From positions 51,708-115,707 of the forward strand of contig NZ_JAAXKZ010000002.1 of assembly GCF_012911875.1 (NCBI RefSeq): a DNA stretch of 64,000 nt, read 5' to 3'. The notes beneath the pieces are model-generated. The model saw only the letters and a list, made by a program, of their open reading frames with translations. It was not told where the DNA came from and made no database searches. This stretch comes from Pseudonocardia bannensis (GTDB taxonomy: Bacteria > Actinomycetota > Actinomycetes > Mycobacteriales > Pseudonocardiaceae). Positions 60,501 to 64,000 of the stretch are shown here, in pieces. The first letter of the stretch is position 1. Each line of letters starts with the position of its first letter. The position numbers and the translations under genes are program-made.

Positions 60501-63500
60501 CGCCGTACCTCCTGTTCGATGTGCTTGACGCCGCACGTCGTGCAGACCACGGCCCCGGTCGCGGCGGTGATCCCGGCACGTTCGCGGTAGCCGGCGACGT
60601 AGTCGAGCAGCGCGGGTCCGCGCGGCCGGGGGCCCGGCCGGATGTCGCAGGTGGCGACCTTGCTCTCCTGGATGAAGACGTTCGCGTCGAGTGTGATGCC
60701 CAGCAGGTCGTTGAACACATCACCCCGCACCAGCCCGGTGGGGCCCCAGTGGTACGGCATCCAGATCTGGTGGACGAGGCGGCCGCCCACCCGCAGCGGG
60801 GCCAGCCTGTCGGTCACCATGACGCGGGCCTCGACGGCGGTCCGGCTGGTGATGACGTGCGCCCAGCCCAGGTGTTCCAGCCCGCGCTCGGCCGCGAGCT
60901 CGGGAGAGACCTCGACCGTCAGCGCCGGTTGCAGCTCGGACAGGTAGGGCAGGGTCCGGCTCATGCCGCCCGCCGTGTGGTGCTCGGTGAGCCGGGACGC
61001 GGTGAACACGTAGGGGAAGACGTCGACGTTCGGTTCCGGCGGGGACGGGTTGGACGGGTTGTCGGGCCGGCCGTAGACCTTGCGCGTCGGGTCGCCCTGC
61101 TGGACGTACAGCGCATTGCGCACCGGCGACTCGTGCGGCTCGTAGTGGGTGGGAAGCGGGCCGTCGACCAGGCCCCGGGGCGAGAACAGCCAGCCCTTGC
61201 CATCGGCCTGCATGATGAACGGATCGTCACCGTGCAGGGCGTCGGGCCCCTTGGTCGGGCCGGGGGGAACATAGTCGGGCGGTTTGGTGGGCTCGAAGTC
61301 CGGCACGTCGTAGCCGGTCCACCTGCCCCGTTCGGGATCCCACCACACGAGCGCCTTGCGTTCGCTCCACGGTCGGCCCGCCGGATCGGCGGAGGCGCGG
61401 TTGTACAGGATCCGGCGGTTCATCGGCCAGGTCCAGCCCCACTCCAGCGCGTAGATGTCCTGCTCGAAACGCGGTTTGCGCCGCCGCGCCTGGTTGACGC
61501 CGCCGGCGTAGACCCCGCTGTAGATCCAGCAGCCGCACGACGTGCTGCCGTCGGCCTTCAGGTCGGTGTAGCCGTCGACCACCCGGCCGGTGGTGAGGTC
61601 GTAGCCGTTGATCCGCCGCAGCACATGGTCGGCGGACGGTTCCTCGTCCCCGGGGTCGCCGTGCACCTCGTAGTCCCAGGCGAGGTCCAGCAGCGGCCGG
61701 TCGCGCTCGTCGGTGGACCCTGCGAGCCGTTCCCGGAGCCGACGGCCCAGGTGGTAGAAGAACCACAGCTCGGAGCGCTGATCGGCGATCGGATCCACCG
61801 CCTTGTCCCGCCACTGCAGCATCCGCTGCGTCTGGGTGAACGTGCCGTCCTTCTCGGTGTGCGCGGCGGCGGGGAAGAAGAACACCTCGGTGCGGCACCG
61901 CTCGGGGACGATCTCGCCGGTCTCCACCTCCGGCGCGTCCTTCCAGAAGGAAGCGCTCTCGATCATCGTGAGGTCGCGGACGACCAGCCAGTCCAGGTTG
62001 GCCATGCCGAGACGCTGGATCCGTCCGTGGGCCGATCCGACCGCGGGATTCTGGCCGAGCAGGAAGTAGCCGAAGACCTTCCCGTCGACCATGTCCAGAA
62101 CCGTGCGGTAGGTGCCGTGGTCGCCGGTGATCCGCGGCAGGTAGTCGTAGCAGAAGTCGTTCTCCGGGGTGGCCGCGTCGCCCCAGTACTCCTTGAGCAA
62201 CGACACCAGGTAGGCGTCGGCGTGGCACCAGAACCCCTTCTGCTCCTTGCCGCAGATGGTGCTCGTGTACGTCGCGAGGTCCGGGTGCGAGGCCGCGGAC
62301 GGCATCACCAGGTAGCCGGGGAGCAGGTTGAACAGGGTCGGCACGTCGGTGGAGCCCTGGATGCTGGCGTGCCCGCGCAGGGCGAGGATGCCGCCACCGG
62401 GACGACCGATGTTGCCCAGCAACAGCTGGATGATCGAGGCCGCTCGGATGTACTGCGCGCCCACGGTGTGCTGGGTCCACCCCACGCTGTAGACGAACGC
62501 CGCGGTGCGCTCCCGCCCGGAGTTCTCGACCAGTGCCTCGCACACCGCCAGGAACTGCTCCCGGGGGGTGCCGCAGATCTGCTCGACCATCTCGGGTGTG
62601 TATCGGGAGAAGTGCCGTTTGAGGATCTGGTAGACGCAGCGCGGGTGCTGCAGGGTCGGGTCCGAGGGGATGGATCCGGCCACCCCGTCGAGCTTCGGCC
62701 CACCCGAACCGTGCTGGTCGGGTGAGGCCTGCTCCTTCTCCTCCGCCCAGGGACGCAGGTTCGCCGGGAGCACCGGACCCGAGCTCTCGTAGTGCCAGCT
62801 GCTCTGGTCGTAGCTCGCCGTCGCCGGGTCGTAGCCGCTGAACAGCCCGTCGAGGTCCTCGGTGTCGCGGAATTCCTCGCGGATGAGGAACGACGCGTTC
62901 GTGTACGGGAGGACGTACTCGCGGAAGTCGTGCTCGCCGGCCAGGATGTAGTTGATCACGCCGCCGAGGAAGGCGATGTCGGAGCCGACGCGCAGCGGGA
63001 CGTAGTGGTGGGCCAGCGCGCTGGTCCGGGTGAAGCGCGGGTCGACGTGGAAGACCTTCGCCCCCCGCTCCTTGGCCTCGATCACCCACTGGAAACCCAC
63101 CGGGTGCGCCTCGGCCATGTTCGAGCCCATGATCACGATGCAGTCGGAGTGCACCAGGTCCTGCTGGTAGTCGGTGGCGCCGCCGCGACCGAACGAGGCC
63201 CCCAGACCGGGGACGGTGGCGGAGTGTCAAATACGGGCCTGGTTCTCGATCTGGATGGCTCCCAACGCCGTGAACAACTTCTTGATCAGGTAGTTCTCCT
63301 CGTTGTCCAGCGTGGCCCCGCCGAGGCTGGCGATACCCATGGTCCGGCGCACCCGGTTGCCGTGCTCGTCACGCTCCTGCCAGCCCTTGTTCCGGGCGTC
63401 GAGAACGCGGTCGGTGACCATGTCCATGGCCGTGTCCAGATCGAGCTCGGTCCACTCGGTGGCGTACGGCGCCCGGTAGCGGACCTTCTCCATCCGATGC

Positions 63501-63796
63501 GGTCCGGTGACCAGCTGCTTGCTCGCCGAGCCCTTCGGGCACAGGCGGCCGCGGGAGATCGGGGAGTCGACGTTGCCCTCGATCTGGATGACGTGGGAGT
63601 CGGAGACGTACACCCGCTGGGCGCAACCGACGGCGCAGTACGGGCAGACCGAGCTCGCGACCCGGTCCGCCTCGACGACCCGTGCCCGCATCGCCGTCGA
63701 GCGGGGGGACTCCGCCGCGGCGCCCCGGCCCAGCCGGTCCGGGCCGGTGAGCTGGCGGTAGACGGGCCAGGACTCGATCCAGGTACGCACGCCCAT
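60497..63796 (-). CDS. fdhA: Formate dehydrogenase catalytic subunit, selenocysteine-containing
   Basis: Reading through one in-frame TGA (63227-63229) gives a 1099-residue molybdopterin/tungstopterin oxidoreductase with Sec at position 190. The N-terminal cluster is CPYCAVGC ... CPKGSASK. The Sec lies in IENQARI-U-HSATVPGLGASFGRGG, the exact site of the catalytic Sec/Cys of formate dehydrogenases, just before DCIVIMGSNMAEAHPVGFQW. Domains then run NPAVGSAHGRIQRLGMANLD ... VETGEIVPERCRTEVFFFPA ... HTAGGMSRTLPYLSELQPAL. No Tat signal is visible. ATG 63796 has GGACGGAG seven bases upstream. If UGA were a stop, both halves would be useless, so the Sec reading is strongly favoured. Confidence 0.93.
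63198..63214 (-). promoter_or_regulatory. SECIS-like hairpin of the formate dehydrogenase gene
   Basis: On the coding (minus) strand a 6-bp stem GUCCCC/GGGGGC (one G-U pair) closes a GGUCU loop. The loop begins 19 bases after the UGA. Escherichia coli fdhF has the same GGUCU apical loop at the same distance, from memory of the published element. This is the recognition element for SelB. Confidence 0.75.
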
Positions 63797-63900
63797 GAGC
63801 GTCTCCGTCCAGGCGAGGATCCGTCGGCCGCGAACCCGGTGGGAGCGCGGTGCTGCCGAGGTACCCCCGGCACCGGCCGGGAAACAGCACCGGCCCCGTA

Positions 63901-63970
63901 ACCCGCTGATCAAGGGCAGAGGGGCGCTCCGCGCGATCAACAAGCCCCCTTCTCCCCTTGATCAGCGGGT
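63901..63970. repeat. Long inverted repeat near the right edge
   Basis: ACCCGCTGATCAAGGG at 63901-63916 is exactly repeated inverted at 63955-63970, with a 38-base interior that can pair further (AGAGGGG with CCCCTTCT). It lies about 100 bp upstream of fdhA and 30 bp from the window edge. It may be the terminator of a gene beyond the edge, or an operator for fdhA. Confidence 0.6.
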
Positions 63971-64000
63971 GGGGGCGGGGCGGAGCGGGCCGCTCGGATC

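Noticed and set aside
60428..62725. 765-codon plus-strand frame opposite the formate dehydrogenase
   Set aside because: Antisense shadow of fdhA with low-complexity content.
63227..63943. Separate 238-codon gene upstream of a shorter formate dehydrogenase
   Set aside because: It is the N-terminal part of the same enzyme. The apparent stop is the selenocysteine UGA.

Overview
The window is very GC-rich chromosomal DNA from an actinobacterium, most likely Pseudonocardia or a close Pseudonocardiaceae relative. This is inferred from the GTG/TTG start use, the conserved UppP - histidine phosphatase - DUF3090 - SCO1664-family block, a complete actinobacterial Mce operon, DUF5703, and dispersed intergenic repeats. 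No plasmid, phage or IS signature was seen.

Layout. 0.4-6.7 kb: an O-methyltransferase, a two-component HpaB/HpaC-like flavin monooxygenase pair, a luciferase-like (LLM) oxidoreductase, a histidine phosphatase and a LigB/DODA dioxygenase. 6.7-9.7 kb: decayed DoxX and patatin genes, an acyltransferase and an EamA exporter, followed by a 22-bp periodic repeat. 9.8-14.2 kb: the conserved cell-envelope block with UppP, an aldo/keto reductase and DUF5703. 14.3-17.4 kb: a quinone oxidoreductase, an SDR and an M20 peptidase in one operon, then tRNA-Leu(GAG). 18-25.2 kb: a catabolic operon (homogentisate dioxygenase-like, alpha/beta hydrolase, two LLM monooxygenases, a metabolite:H+ symporter and an ABM-like protein) that carries the remnant of a third LLM gene. 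25.2-27.3 kb: a genomic scar with a mosaic of GH88 glycosidase and APC permease pseudogenes, and a GNAT gene with an internal deletion beside an intact N-succinylamino-acid racemase. 28.4-46.4 kb: a sensor kinase, a PucR regulator and a 13-gene minus-strand operon (two YrbE permeases, MceG ATPase, MceA-F, an MMPL/RND transporter, a parvulin-like protein, a small membrane protein and a response regulator). 46.6-49 kb: two membrane proteins and a Mut7-C ribonuclease-type protein. 49-56 kb: a histidine-utilisation operon (hutH, hutU, an AllC-like M20 hydrolase, hutF, hutI). 56.1-58.4 kb: an LLM oxidoreductase, a SixA-type phosphatase and a hemerythrin protein. 58.4-63.8 kb: a formate dehydrogenase operon whose catalytic subunit reads through an in-frame UGA as selenocysteine.

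How the parts work together. Histidine degradation here follows the HutF route, which makes N-formylglutamate and then formate. A selenocysteine formate dehydrogenase that could consume the formate lies a few kb away. The Mce operon looks like a self-contained lipid-uptake machine because it has its own ATPase, a second RND-type permease, an extracytoplasmic folding factor and a regulator. Its upstream region holds four TGGGGGT motifs.

The strongest observations are the selenocysteine codon with a SECIS-like hairpin, the expanded Mce operon, and the cluster of gene remnants between 6.7 and 27 kb.
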